Below are positions 24,211 to 32,847 of a stretch of 48,741 nt of DNA, piece after piece (the first letter of the stretch is position 1; each line of letters begins with the position of its first letter). Both the position numbers and the translations under genes were made by a program. The notes under the pieces were generated by a model. That model did no database searches. It was not told the DNA's origin and was given only the letters and a program-made list of their open reading frames with translations. Source of the DNA: Lachnospiraceae bacterium (lineage in GTDB: Bacteria > Bacillota > Clostridia > Lachnospirales > Lachnospiraceae); assembly GCA_017553035.1 (NCBI GenBank), contig JAFZNE010000069.1, forward strand, positions 1 through 48,741. The letters run 5' to 3'.

Positions 24211-25326
24211 TTAAAGATCCAGCCCTTCAAACCCGTCCCATACGGGCTTGCCCGAGTATGTCAGTATCGGCGCTTCCCCCTGAAGTGCCTTAAGTACCGA
24301 TAATGCCAGCGCTTCCTGTTCCATTTCACCGGGATATACACTCACAGGAGCGATAAACCCGCAGCGTTTCTCGATTCCTTCACGGATATCTTCAAAGCGC
24401 ATCAATCCGCCTGTAAGCAGGATCCCGTCAACTTTTCCGCACAATACGGCGCTCATTTCTCCGATCTGCTTGCATATCTGGTAGATCATCGTGTTCCAGA
24501 CAAGTGAAGCCTTTTTGTCTCCGGCTTCGACCAGCGCATGGATCTTGTCGGAATCAGATGTTCCGAACAGACTCACAAATCCTCCCGCACGTGAACACAT
24601 AAGTCTCACATCACTTACCGAATGAGCCTCGATATAGTCAAGAAGCGCAAGTACCGGCACGCTTCCGATCCTTGTAGGGGTGAAGGTTCCCTCTCCGTCA
24701 GCTCCCATGTTGCCGTCGACCATTTTGCCTTTTTCATGTGCGCTCACAGTTATCCCGCCGTCAATATGCGCAACGATAAAATTGCATTCCTCGTACTTTT
24801 TGCCGATCTTCTCGGCATGGTATTCCGCAACCGCTTTCTGGTTGAGTACATGCGAATGGGATATCCTGTATACTCCCCTTATACCCGTGAGTCTTGCATA
24901 ATCACAATATTCATCAACATTGGTCGGGTTGAGGGTATAAGCTTCTTTTCCGTATTCAGTCGCAAATTTCCATGCAAGCATGACTCCCAGCTTTGCGGGA
25001 TGCTCACTTCCTCCTACTGCGGCAACCGTGTCGTTATACAGTCTCTCGTCGATCCTGGTCACGCCTCCTGGCTGTGAATAAGCGCTTCCGCCTCTTCCGA
25101 CAAAAATATCTATATCTGCCGGATCGGTACCGTAGCTTTTGAGCATATCAAGTATTACCTGGTAACGAAAAGGAATCTGATCGTTAACATGCGGATATTT
25201 CAGCAATTCCGGCGCATCATGGAACAGACTCTTTTCGAACAGTGATGTCTTATCCTCAAACAGGCTCACCTTGGTCGAAGTCGAACCCGGATTGATGATA
25301 AGCAGTTTCAGTTTTTTCTCTGACAT
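24211..25326 (-). CDS. buk: Butyrate kinase
   Basis: This is a 371-residue cytoplasmic ASKHA-fold kinase that forms butyrate and ATP from butyryl phosphate and ADP. LLIINPGSTSTKVSLF (about 8-23) is the phosphate-1 loop. VGRGGSAYSQPGGV, AHIDGGITVSAHEKG and the C-terminal VYPGEMEQEALA are family blocks of Buk rather than acetate kinase. GGGAG lies nine bases before the ATG. The gene has a good promoter at 25425-25453 and is followed by pta, giving an unusual Buk-Pta pair. Confidence 0.95.
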   Translation of the reverse strand: MSEKKLKLLIINPGSTSTKVSLFEDKTSLFEKSLFHDAPELLKYPHVNDQIPFRYQVILDMLKSYGTDPADIDIFVGRGGSAYSQPGGVTRIDERLYNDTVAAVGGSEHPAKLGVMLAWKFATEYGKEAYTLNPTNVDEYCDYARLTGIRGVYRISHSHVLNQKAVAEYHAEKIGKKYEECNFIVAHIDGGITVSAHEKGKMVDGNMGADGEGTFTPTRIGSVPVLALLDYIEAHSVSDVRLMCSRAGGFVSLFGTSDSDKIHALVEAGDKKASLVWNTMIYQICKQIGEMSAVLCGKVDGILLTGGLMRFEDIREGIEKRCGFIAPVSVYPGEMEQEALALSVLKALQGEAPILTYSGKPVWDGFEGLDL

Positions 25327-25424
25327 TTGTCAATTCTCCCTTTTTCCGTAAATAATGTTTCCCACGTTTCCGCATGCAAGATCAGATACCCACTTTCCAC
25401 GGGCACACGGACAACATTGCAATC

Positions 25425-25453
25425 ATTATATAACGCCGAAGTAAAGATTTCAA
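25425..25453 (-). promoter_or_regulatory. Promoter of buk-pta
   Basis: On the minus strand, TTGAAA (25448-25453), a 17-base spacer and consensus TATAAT (25425-25430). The leader to the buk ATG is about 90 bases. Confidence 0.8.
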
Positions 25454-25474
25454 TATATTCGCATTAATGAATAG

Positions 25475-25495
25475 TGACCATCGTGTGATGACCAT
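25475..25495 (-). promoter_or_regulatory. Direct repeat upstream of the buk promoter
   Basis: On the minus strand ATGGTCA-N7-ATGGTCA (25475-25481 and 25489-25495) has a 14-bp period. It lies 22-42 bp upstream of the -35 box, where an activator could bind. No regulator is identified. Confidence 0.35.
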
Positions 25496-25515
25496 TCGCT
25501 TGTCACTAAAACCCG

Positions 25516-25552
25516 GATCCCCGGAGAAAGATCTTCTCTTTCCCCGGGGATC
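25516..25552 (-). terminator. Long GC-rich hairpin after the DUF5688-like gene
   Basis: GATCCCCGG and CCGGGGATC arms extend inward through GAAAGA/TCTTTC, giving a stem of about 15 bp with one mismatch. The minus-strand tail GGGTTTTAG is only weakly U-rich, so termination is probable rather than certain. Confidence 0.55.
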
Positions 25553-25574
25553 ATGATGACAGACATTTCCGACA

Positions 25575-26579
25575 CTATACCGCAAAACAGTCGTCAGGAT
25601 AATAATACACCTTCTCCGACAGGATATCCATCGGTGATAAAACGGTGGAATTTACCTCGGAAACGATATTTTCAAGGGATTCTTTGTCATATCCCGAATT
25701 CTCGGGCAGGATCAGAACCTCATGCACTGAACTCGGAATAATGTAAAACCCTCTCCCGAGACGCCTTTTGATCCTTTCGAGGAGTCCTCTGTAAACAATG
25801 CACGTCGCGCCGTCCACACCGTCTTTGTTGGTCAGTACGAACATCGCGGGAATATCGTCCGGGATCCAGACGCGGCTGTTACCGGCCTCATCTTCCCGAT
25901 CATTTTCATGATCATTTTCACCCTCATTGCCAAGATCCTCGCCTTCAAGCAGATCCTCGATCTCCGCGTCTTTCAGCCTGTGGCTCAGCAGCAGGTTGAT
26001 GTTACGGCTCTCGAGTTCAAACACTTTCGGGGGAAACAAACGGATAGTGTTCTCCGCAGCAGTTTCCAGAAGGGTTTTTACATCGATATTCCATTTTTTC
26101 ATAAGTGAATTGTTTATCCTGATCGAAGCGATGCCCGAAGGATCATGTTCTATAAGGCATGCAAAGATTAAAATAAGATTTCCTGTCCTGACGTACGGCA
26201 GATCCTCGATAAGTTTCCGGTTCATGTCCTCGTTGACAAGCTTGAAAAATATGCGGTCTTTAAAGAACTCAAAACTCAGGTCTCCCAGACGGCTCATGTC
26301 GAAACGATCCTTATTTTCGGAATATATCCCGATGATCTCTTCCGCGATGCTTTCGACCGATCTTCCTTCGATATATTGCCTGTAGTAGGAAGTAAGGAAA
26401 ATATTGGGAACGATGTCTTCGTCTTTCTCCCGTATCATTATCGTATCAAATTCAACGGAATTGTTCTTCAAAACCTTGCCGAGCTCGATCGTCGGATCCG
26501 GGCCCGCCTTTGATCTTACCTGTTTTTCGACTGCAGTCAGAAACAGTCTGTACATCATTTTGTCATCCTGTGCGTTCAT
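25575..26579 (-). CDS. DUF5688-like protein
   Basis: This is a 334-residue soluble protein without a signal peptide. The central block NIFLTSYYRQYIEGRSVESIAEEI (split over about 60-82) and the later FVLTNKDGVDGA, FYIIPSSVHEVLILP and the NIVSEVN segment match my memory of DUF5688, a family abundant in Lachnospiraceae genomes and of unknown function. A short acidic low-complexity insert (about 213-235) separates the halves. The start at 26579 has AGGAG seven bases upstream; the ATG at 26603 lacks a site. I propose no function. Confidence 0.7.
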   Translation of the reverse strand: MNAQDDKMMYRLFLTAVEKQVRSKAGPDPTIELGKVLKNNSVEFDTIMIREKDEDIVPNIFLTSYYRQYIEGRSVESIAEEIIGIYSENKDRFDMSRLGDLSFEFFKDRIFFKLVNEDMNRKLIEDLPYVRTGNLILIFACLIEHDPSGIASIRINNSLMKKWNIDVKTLLETAAENTIRLFPPKVFELESRNINLLLSHRLKDAEIEDLLEGEDLGNEGENDHENDREDEAGNSRVWIPDDIPAMFVLTNKDGVDGATCIVYRGLLERIKRRLGRGFYIIPSSVHEVLILPENSGYDKESLENIVSEVNSTVLSPMDILSEKVYYYPDDCFAV

Positions 26580-26665
26580 TCTTTTTCTCCTGTTCGTAAA
26601 CATTTCGAAAAAGCGCCGGATGATTCCGTATCGAAAATAATAGCACAGAAAACAAGATTATTCAA

Positions 26666-27508
26666 TCATTTTCTTAACCGGGCTCTCGTAAATCCATCGG
26701 CTCTGTTTATACCCTGCATCCCGCTCCCACTCAGGACTATCATGATCTGGGACGGCAGATAAAACACCCACATAAGGATCGACGCAGCATTTACCAGCCA
26801 TACCGGCACACCTGCACCTGCGCCCGCATACCCGTTCAGATTGTAGATAAGCACATTGATGTCACACAATAAAAATAATATCAATCCGGTCGCAAATAAA
26901 CCGGGTTTTGCGAACAGGCACGGCGGTTTTATCGCTCCTGTATGCGATCTGACGATCGATACGACAATATGCACGATATTTCCGACAAATGAGATCCCAT
27001 AGAAGCAGACAACTGCCGCAAGCAATCTGTCCCCTCCGGCAAGTCCCGATAAAAATACTGCTCCTGCCGCACTGCATGCGAGCCTGATCCCAAAAACCGT
27101 CAGAAATTGCCTTAAATTCGCACCGGTGATCACAAACAGATATATTGTCTGAACTAAGCAGAAACTGATGATCCCCGGAAGAATGCTGCTTTCAAAAAGG
27201 AGAAAACGGTCCGCAAACACCGTACACAACAGTGCTGCGCCAAGCAGGACCGGGCCTGTGTATCTTATTTTCTCACGGTCGGCAGATTTCGGCATTTCCC
27301 TGTTGCCCGGCACGGCTTCCGGCACTTCTCCGGCACCTGTCACGGCTTTGACCGCTTCACCGACGGCTACAGCTGCGCATATCAGGATCGAAGCGAATTT
27401 AACGGACGAAGAAGCATCTGCGCTTCCACCGGTAATATCAAGATACACAAATACGGTATACAGAACCGCTTCGACTGCAATAAAGGCTATCGTTTTCAAC
27501 CTGTTCAT
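26666..27508 (-). CDS. Multi-pass membrane protein, possibly YhhN-like
   Basis: The protein has 280 residues with about eight hydrophobic helices. The C-terminal half (LFATGLILFLLCDINVLIYNL, then a helix ending VFYLPSQIMIVLS) faintly resembles the YhhN/TMEM86 (lysoplasmalogenase) family, but I could not confirm it by eye. A Gly/Pro/Glu-rich loop lies near residues 60-75. I chose ATG 27508 (AGGT nine bases upstream) over the GTG at 27532, which has only a weak CCGGAA ahead of it. Confidence 0.6.
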   Translation of the reverse strand: MNRLKTIAFIAVEAVLYTVFVYLDITGGSADASSSVKFASILICAAVAVGEAVKAVTGAGEVPEAVPGNREMPKSADREKIRYTGPVLLGAALLCTVFADRFLLFESSILPGIISFCLVQTIYLFVITGANLRQFLTVFGIRLACSAAGAVFLSGLAGGDRLLAAVVCFYGISFVGNIVHIVVSIVRSHTGAIKPPCLFAKPGLFATGLILFLLCDINVLIYNLNGYAGAGAGVPVWLVNAASILMWVFYLPSQIMIVLSGSGMQGINRADGFTRARLRK

Positions 27509-27557
27509 AACAATATTACCTGCTTTTTCCACATTTCCGGGGGATTATAAAAATCAC

Positions 27558-27586
27558 TTGACATTTTCGATCAAAAGTACCATAAT
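27558..27586 (+). promoter_or_regulatory. Promoter of tRNA-Pro
   Basis: Consensus TTGACA (27558-27563), a 17-base spacer and CATAAT (27581-27586), about 29 bases before the tRNA. Confidence 0.8.
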
Positions 27587-27614
27587 ATCAATGTTTGATT
27601 GCTACGCGATCAAT

Positions 27615-27688
<74 letters not shown>

Positions 27689-27702
27689 TTCAGTATTAAC
27701 AA

Positions 27703-27735
27703 GGGCCTGACTATTTGTCAAGCCCATATTTTTAT
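27703..27735 (+). terminator. Terminator of tRNA-Pro
   Basis: GGGC-c-TGAC pairs with GTCA-a-GCCC around a short TATTT loop and is followed by ATATTTTTATA. Confidence 0.75.
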
Positions 27736-27805
27736 ATCACGGTTCTGATTTATCTTTTTCACTGATTCTTTCATTGGGGCAAACGATCCGGAAAGGCTGA
27801 ACTAT

Positions 27806-28795
27806 ATGATAACACTGAATGACTATCTGTTCTCGGGGGACACTGTTTTAAAGATCCTGCTCAGATACTCGGCAGATCTGAAAAAAGAGGCATTGGAGTC
27901 ACAAAATTCTGTTGATCTCGCTCACAGTAATTTCCTGATACAGATCATAGAACTACTGGAACATACCGATTTCCTTACTTCGCAATCCCAGCGGATCAAG
28001 GAATTTTACCTGTATATGACCCGAAAATATCCTTTTCTGGCTTTTTCGTTCAAGGGAAGGATCAAATCACTGATAAGGTCCGAAGAAAAGTTCAACGGAT
28101 ATATCCTTGAATACATTTATGATTTTTATAAAGAGAATGGCAGATTTCCGAGCGAAGCCCAGATCAAGGATAATCTGAACTGTTTCAGGGATCTGATCGC
28201 ATACCGGATCGTGATATCACTGCCCATGTGCCACGTTTCGGAAGGGGAAAGCTACGAGGAACGCGAATTAAAATATCTCTACGAAATAGCGGATGTTCTG
28301 CCGGGATTCCTGGAAGAAAGAGGATTTACGCCTGAGCTGTCAGGATATACGGATGATAACGGCGTGACCGGTCTTGATGACAATATCCGTCAGTATTACA
28401 GGGATTATGTCCGCACTCCGCGTCCTTCGGGTTACAGATCGCTGCACATAACGCTTTATGACAACCATGCCCGGTGTTATACGGAGGTTCAGCTGCGGAC
28501 GAAGGATATGGACGATCTTGCCGAAATAGGGACAGCAAATCATTTCGGATACGAGAAAAGCCAGGAAGAGAGCCGTACAAGACGGGATATCATCCCGCCC
28601 GGCGCCTGCAAGATATATGATGATGCATATGAGCGGCTGCGCAACCTACAGGAACTTGAACTTGCCGATGTAAATGTAAATATGTTCAAAGCTTATAACA
28701 ACCAGCTGATCAACGACGGCTGCGGACTGTTCCGAGGCCGGCAGATCCTTCCGTTCGAGCATCTGTCGAGATTTCAGGATGATAAACCGACTTGA
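27806..28795 (+). CDS. RelA/SpoT synthetase-domain protein (putative alarmone synthetase)
   Basis: The protein has 329 residues. The RelA_SpoT nucleotidyltransferase fold spans about 75-250: GRIKSLIRSEEKF (84-96), FRDLIAYRI with Asp129, RPSGYRSLH with Tyr210, and EVQLRT with Glu227. These match residues needed for (p)ppGpp synthesis. There is no HD hydrolase domain and no TGS/ACT region, so it is closer to small alarmone synthetases, though about 80-100 residues longer; the extra lies in an N-terminal helical region and the tail. The product and trigger are unproven. GGAAAGG lies nine bases before the ATG. It ends in a terminator, and its stop codon lies inside the -35 box of the next promoter. 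Confidence 0.8.
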   Translation: MITLNDYLFSGDTVLKILLRYSADLKKEALESQNSVDLAHSNFLIQIIELLEHTDFLTSQSQRIKEFYLYMTRKYPFLAFSFKGRIKSLIRSEEKFNGYILEYIYDFYKENGRFPSEAQIKDNLNCFRDLIAYRIVISLPMCHVSEGESYEERELKYLYEIADVLPGFLEERGFTPELSGYTDDNGVTGLDDNIRQYYRDYVRTPRPSGYRSLHITLYDNHARCYTEVQLRTKDMDDLAEIGTANHFGYEKSQEESRTRRDIIPPGACKIYDDAYERLRNLQELELADVNVNMFKAYNNQLINDGCGLFRGRQILPFEHLSRFQDDKPT

Positions 28796-28819
28796 CAAAA
28801 TAACTCTGTAATGTATACT
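28792..28819 (+). promoter_or_regulatory. Promoter overlapping the stop codon of the RelA/SpoT-like gene
   Basis: Consensus TTGACA (28792-28797), a 16-base spacer and TATACT (28814-28819). Transcription should start near 28826, only about five bases before the terminator hairpin. Confidence 0.75.
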
Positions 28820-28830
28820 TATAGACAAAC

Positions 28831-28877
28831 AAAGGCGTTTTGACTCAGTTACTGTGTCACAGCGCCTTTTCTTTTTT
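28831..28877 (+). terminator. Intrinsic terminator / possible attenuator
   Basis: AAAGGCG (28831-28837) pairs with CGCCTTT (28863-28869), and TGAC-t-CAG pairs with CTG-t-GTCA inside, leaving a TTA loop. The tail is TTTTCTTTTTT. It ends the RelA/SpoT-like transcript and would also stop most transcripts from the promoter at 28792. Confidence 0.85.
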
Positions 28878-28918
28878 CACATCTTGTATACATCGGGCAG
28901 GGAAAGGAGCACGGTAAT

Positions 28919-31498
28919 ATGGCGGCATTTGACAGAATAAAAAGCGGTATACCCGAAATGGACGAGGCACTCGACAGTATAAGACTCGGGGATAATGTTG
29001 TATGGCGGGTTTCCGAGCTCTCACAGTTCAAATTGTTTATGGAACCGTATATCAAACAGGCCATAAAAGATAAGAGAAATATCATATATTTCAGATTTGC
29101 GAGTCATGAACCGCTGCTTAAAGACAGCCCGAAGATCAAGAAGGTCGAGATTCCCCTGTCACACAGGTTCGAGAACTTTACGGTGAGCATCCATAATGTT
29201 ATCGAAGAAGAAGGTAAGGATGCTTTCTACGTTTTTGACTGTTTATCCGAGCTGCAGACAGCATGGGCCACCGATCTGATGATGGGAAATTTCTTCCGGG
29301 TTACCTGTCCTTTCCTGTTTATTCTCGACACGGTAGCTTTCTTTCCGATAATCCGCGGCAAGCATTCGGTACAGGCAGTCAATAAGATCCTCAATACCAC
29401 ACAGCTGTTCTTTGATGTTTATTCCGACAGCAAAAGCATTTACGTACGACCGGAAAAGGTATGGAAGCGTAATTCCGAGACAATGTTCCTTCCGCATACT
29501 TTCGATCCCGAGAGCGGCGAATTCCGTCCGATCCTTGACGGGGTGAAATCAAGCAGATTCTACCAAGCGCTCGGCCGGGCACAGCGTTCCGCGCAGGAAC
29601 AGTATTCCGATTCATGGGACAGATTTTTCAACCGAGTAAAACTGCAGCGAGACAGCGGTCTGGATGTAACGGATGATTGCGCCACGATGTGCGATATCAT
29701 GATGACGCGCGATGAGAAGATGCGCCGGATGGTTAAGAAACATTTTACACCCGAAGATTATTTTGCGGTCAGGGATCATATGATCGGTACCGGCATGATC
29801 GGCGGTAAGGCATGCGGAATGCTGCTCGCACGGGCGATCATCAGAAACAACGAACCGGATATCAGCGATGTTCTTGAACCGCATGATTCTTTCTATGTCG
29901 GTTCGGACGTATATTACACCTATATAGTCGACAATAACCTGTGGGATATCCGGATAAAACAGCGTACTGAAGAGGGGTATTTTGAACTCGCCGGCGAATT
30001 TGCCGATAAGATAATGACAGGAACATTTTCCGATACCATGCGTGAGTTGTTTGTCAGGATAATCGAATACTACGGCCAGGATCCGTACATCATCCGCTCG
30101 AGCAGTATTTTGGAGGACGGCTTCGGAAATGCATTTGCTGGCAAATATGAGTCTGTATTCTGCATCAACCGCGGCACTCTTGATGAGCGGCTGGATGAAT
30201 TCGAGCATGCGATCAAGGTTGTTTATGCAAGCTCCATGAGCCTTTCTGCACTTGATTACCGTAAGAGGAGGGGTCTCGATAAACGTGACGAGCAGATGGC
30301 GCTGCTCATACAGCGTGTATCGGGTTCATATTACGGTTCCAACTATATGCCGTGTGCCGCGGGTGTCGGGTATTCCTACAGTCCTTACCGTATAATGAAG
30401 GACGCCGATCCTACAGTCGGTATGCTCAGGCTCGTTATGGGACTCGGTACGTCGGCAGTTGACAGGACCGAAGGTTCTTATCCTAGAATAGTGAATCTCG
30501 ATATGCCCGAGAGATCTTTATACTCATCTTCCGCCGATAAGCATAAATTCTCGCAGGGCAAGGCCGAAGTCATAAATATGACCGAAAAGGCGCTGAAAAG
30601 GCTGACACTCGCAGAATTGGAGGCAGATATTCCGTATTATCTCGGCAGGATACTGTTAGAACACGATTATCAGGCCGAGTACTCGCTCCGTGAAAGCGGA
30701 AGAGACATGGAGGTAAAGTTTATTTCATGTAAAGGACTTGTAGCCAATGAAACACTGATGGAGCAGATGAAAAGAATGCTCAGCTGTATTCAGGAAGAGT
30801 ACGAATATCCTGTAGATACCGAATTTACGATAAATATTGCCGAGGATGAAGACTATACCATTGACCTGCTTCAGTGCCGTCCCCTGCAGATACAGAAGGG
30901 AAAAACGGGAACAGGGATACACAAAAGGATCCCCAAAAAGGATATTTTACTTGAAAGCATAGGTGCCTCCATGGGAATATGCAGGGCAACCCGGCTTGAT
31001 ATCATAGTATATGTCGATCCGGTAAAATATTACAATATGCCCTACAAGGATAAGAGCCTTGTCGCAAAGCTTGTCGGGAAGATCAACTGGCATTACCGCG
31101 ATCAGGGCAGGCATATGATGCTGATCGTTCCGGGCAGGGTCGGGACATCTTCGCCCGAGCTCGGAGTACCCACATCATTTTCCGAGATAAGCGAATTTGA
31201 GATCATATGTGAGACTGAAGAAACAAAAGCAGGATATAATCCCGAATTATCATACGGAAGCCATATCTTCCAGGACCTCGTCGAAGCCGAGATCCTGTAT
31301 ACAGCAGTTTTTCAAAATGAAAAAACGATCCGGTTTTCACCTGAGAAACTCGGATCGTCAAAAGATATCGTGACGAAATTCGAAAAGAAGAAACTTCTCA
31401 CGGATATCGTACATGTTTACGATGTATCCGGTAAAAAATGTGAGGTGTTCAACGACGTGGCCGACGAACACCTGCTTATCACGTTATCGGACGCTTGA
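28919..31498 (+). CDS. KaiC-like / PEP-synthase-like ATP-grasp protein
   Basis: The protein has 859 residues. Residues 1-190 resemble a KaiC/RecA-like fold (SGIPEMDEALDSIRLGDNVVW, then VFDCLSEL and FILDTVAFF) but lack a Walker A GKT. Residues about 285-640 resemble the ATP-binding domain of PEP synthase and pyruvate phosphate dikinase, with GGKACGM (295-301), YIIRSSSILEDGFGNAFAGKYES (391-413, in parts) and DLLQCRPLQ near 620. The phosphohistidine swivel domain (GGxTSHAA) and the TIM barrel are missing, so it cannot make PEP alone. A conserved-looking C-terminal region (about 640-859) is unassigned. A phosphotransferase or phosphate-transfer signalling role is inferred. AAAGGAG precedes the ATG. 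Confidence 0.75.
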   Translation: MAAFDRIKSGIPEMDEALDSIRLGDNVVWRVSELSQFKLFMEPYIKQAIKDKRNIIYFRFASHEPLLKDSPKIKKVEIPLSHRFENFTVSIHNVIEEEGKDAFYVFDCLSELQTAWATDLMMGNFFRVTCPFLFILDTVAFFPIIRGKHSVQAVNKILNTTQLFFDVYSDSKSIYVRPEKVWKRNSETMFLPHTFDPESGEFRPILDGVKSSRFYQALGRAQRSAQEQYSDSWDRFFNRVKLQRDSGLDVTDDCATMCDIMMTRDEKMRRMVKKHFTPEDYFAVRDHMIGTGMIGGKACGMLLARAIIRNNEPDISDVLEPHDSFYVGSDVYYTYIVDNNLWDIRIKQRTEEGYFELAGEFADKIMTGTFSDTMRELFVRIIEYYGQDPYIIRSSSILEDGFGNAFAGKYESVFCINRGTLDERLDEFEHAIKVVYASSMSLSALDYRKRRGLDKRDEQMALLIQRVSGSYYGSNYMPCAAGVGYSYSPYRIMKDADPTVGMLRLVMGLGTSAVDRTEGSYPRIVNLDMPERSLYSSSADKHKFSQGKAEVINMTEKALKRLTLAELEADIPYYLGRILLEHDYQAEYSLRESGRDMEVKFISCKGLVANETLMEQMKRMLSCIQEEYEYPVDTEFTINIAEDEDYTIDLLQCRPLQIQKGKTGTGIHKRIPKKDILLESIGASMGICRATRLDIIVYVDPVKYYNMPYKDKSLVAKLVGKINWHYRDQGRHMMLIVPGRVGTSSPELGVPTSFSEISEFEIICETEETKAGYNPELSYGSHIFQDLVEAEILYTAVFQNEKTIRFSPEKLGSSKDIVTKFEKKKLLTDIVHVYDVSGKKCEVFNDVADEHLLITLSDA

Positions 31499-31524
31499 TA
31501 TTGCCGGACCTGAAGAACATTTGG

Positions 31525-32157
31525 TCAAGACGAAAATCCATTGAAAAGATAAACGCCGAGGACCGCATTGTATCCCACTGCCGCGAGCGTGCTGAACCTT
31601 TCGAATATGCCGAAATACTGCGGAGGAAATGAAGCCATTCCTATCGGACCCATGAACATCATTGCCAATGCGGCCGCGGCCCATATACCGATACCTTTGT
31701 TTTTCCTGTCCCTGCATCTCGCAGCTGCCAGGACGCCCAGCGATGCAATTGACAGCAATACGACAAGTACAGTAACGATCATATGCATTATCTCGGAAGA
31801 TCCGGAGATCTCTTTTCCCGCATCCGAAAGAGCAAACATGCCGTAACCTATTTTCGACACCCAGTTCATGGCCGTGAACAGGTAAATTCCGATGCGGAAT
31901 AATTTTGAAAATATCCGGTTTTCCGATACAAATATTGCTATGCAGGTCGCACAGACCACGCTGCATGTCCCGTAAACCGCTGAGATCCTGTCCCAAAGCT
32001 GTTTTGAAGGTGCCGAATATGCAGACAGGTCGCTTACCGCCTGTTCCATCCAGTTGTATCCCGGAAATGCAAGAGGTGAGAAGATCATCGCTGCGATATA
32101 GGAAATAAGTGCCGCCAGACCGGTCAGTCCGAGCCAGTTAATCATTTTTCTTTTCAT
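31525..32157 (-). CDS. DUF998-family membrane protein
   Basis: The protein has 210 residues and six hydrophobic helices. The first loop PGYNWMEQAVSDLSAYSAPS is the hallmark of DUF998, a family of unknown function often encoded beside regulators. The start at 32157 has GGAGG eight bases upstream and lies within the end of the TetR gene (20-base overlap), so the two are one operon. It converges on the KaiC-like gene with 26 bases between the stop codons; I see no terminator there. Confidence 0.82.
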   Translation of the reverse strand: MKRKMINWLGLTGLAALISYIAAMIFSPLAFPGYNWMEQAVSDLSAYSAPSKQLWDRISAVYGTCSVVCATCIAIFVSENRIFSKLFRIGIYLFTAMNWVSKIGYGMFALSDAGKEISGSSEIMHMIVTVLVVLLSIASLGVLAAARCRDRKNKGIGIWAAAALAMMFMGPIGMASFPPQYFGIFERFSTLAAVGYNAVLGVYLFNGFSS

Positions 32158-32779
32158 CTTCTTGTCCTCCGATCTCGTCCGCAAACCATTTTATGAACGC
32201 CGCGATCTTTTCCGGAACCGGACCTGTGCCCTCACCGGCTCCATCCGCAAGGCCTGCGGTGATCATATCCATCCTGTAATCGATCAGCGAATGTATCGTC
32301 AGCGAATATGTCATGGCTGCCGCATCAACATCTGCTGTTTTTATTTTTCCATGTACTGCCAGTGCATAGAACAGGTCCCTCGTCCGGGCCAGCATACGTT
32401 CCGTCTCCTCGACCATGATCCGTGCGGCCGCAGCATCGGTCGACCTTTCGGAATAAAGCACCTTGAAGAACCGCAGCATATTCTTATCCGATACCATTCC
32501 GAGATAAGTCGATACGGAATCCGACAATATCTCTTCAAGACTCTTATCCTCAAACAGTTTTACATAGTCGGCCGGTACGCTCTTTGCGTTGTCACTTGCC
32601 CGGGCTCTTAAAAATTCATACATCTCATGGATAAGTTCTTCCTTGGATTTAAAATGATTGTATAAAGACGGTGCTTTTATCCCCACTTTATCTGCGATCT
32701 GCGACATGGATATGCCTTTCATTCCGTTAACAGACGCAAGTTCCAGCGTGGCATAAATGATCTCTTCTTTTCTGTTCAT
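32138..32779 (-). CDS. TetR/AcrR-family transcriptional repressor
   Basis: The protein has 213 residues. The N-terminal HTH (about 8-52) reads ATLELASVNGMKGISMSQIA and GIKAPSLYNHFKSKEELI, typical of TetR. The C-terminal ligand-binding helices are divergent, and the ligand is unknown. The gene is read from a consensus promoter covered by two palindromes, so autoregulation is very likely, with the cotranscribed DUF998 membrane protein as the main target. GGGAG lies nine bases before the ATG. Confidence 0.92.
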   Translation of the reverse strand: MNRKEEIIYATLELASVNGMKGISMSQIADKVGIKAPSLYNHFKSKEELIHEMYEFLRARASDNAKSVPADYVKLFEDKSLEEILSDSVSTYLGMVSDKNMLRFFKVLYSERSTDAAAARIMVEETERMLARTRDLFYALAVHGKIKTADVDAAAMTYSLTIHSLIDYRMDMITAGLADGAGEGTGPVPEKIAAFIKWFADEIGGQEDEKKND

Positions 32780-32819
32780 CCTGTATCACTCCCGGTCTAA
32801 TTCAGTTTTGCTTCTGACT

Positions 32820-32847
32820 GTTAGTTATTATACTAACGACCGTTAGT
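32820..32847. promoter_or_regulatory. Overlapping TetR-type operators
   Basis: GTTAGT-TATTAT-ACTAAC (32820-32837) and ACTAACG-AC-CGTTAGT (32832-32847) are two palindromes that share the middle half-site. One covers the -10 box and the other fills the promoter spacer. Confidence 0.75.

Noticed and set aside
31484..31996. A 170-codon minus-strand frame
   Set aside because: It overlaps the DUF998 gene in another frame. The DUF998 frame has a strong ribosome-binding site and family motifs.
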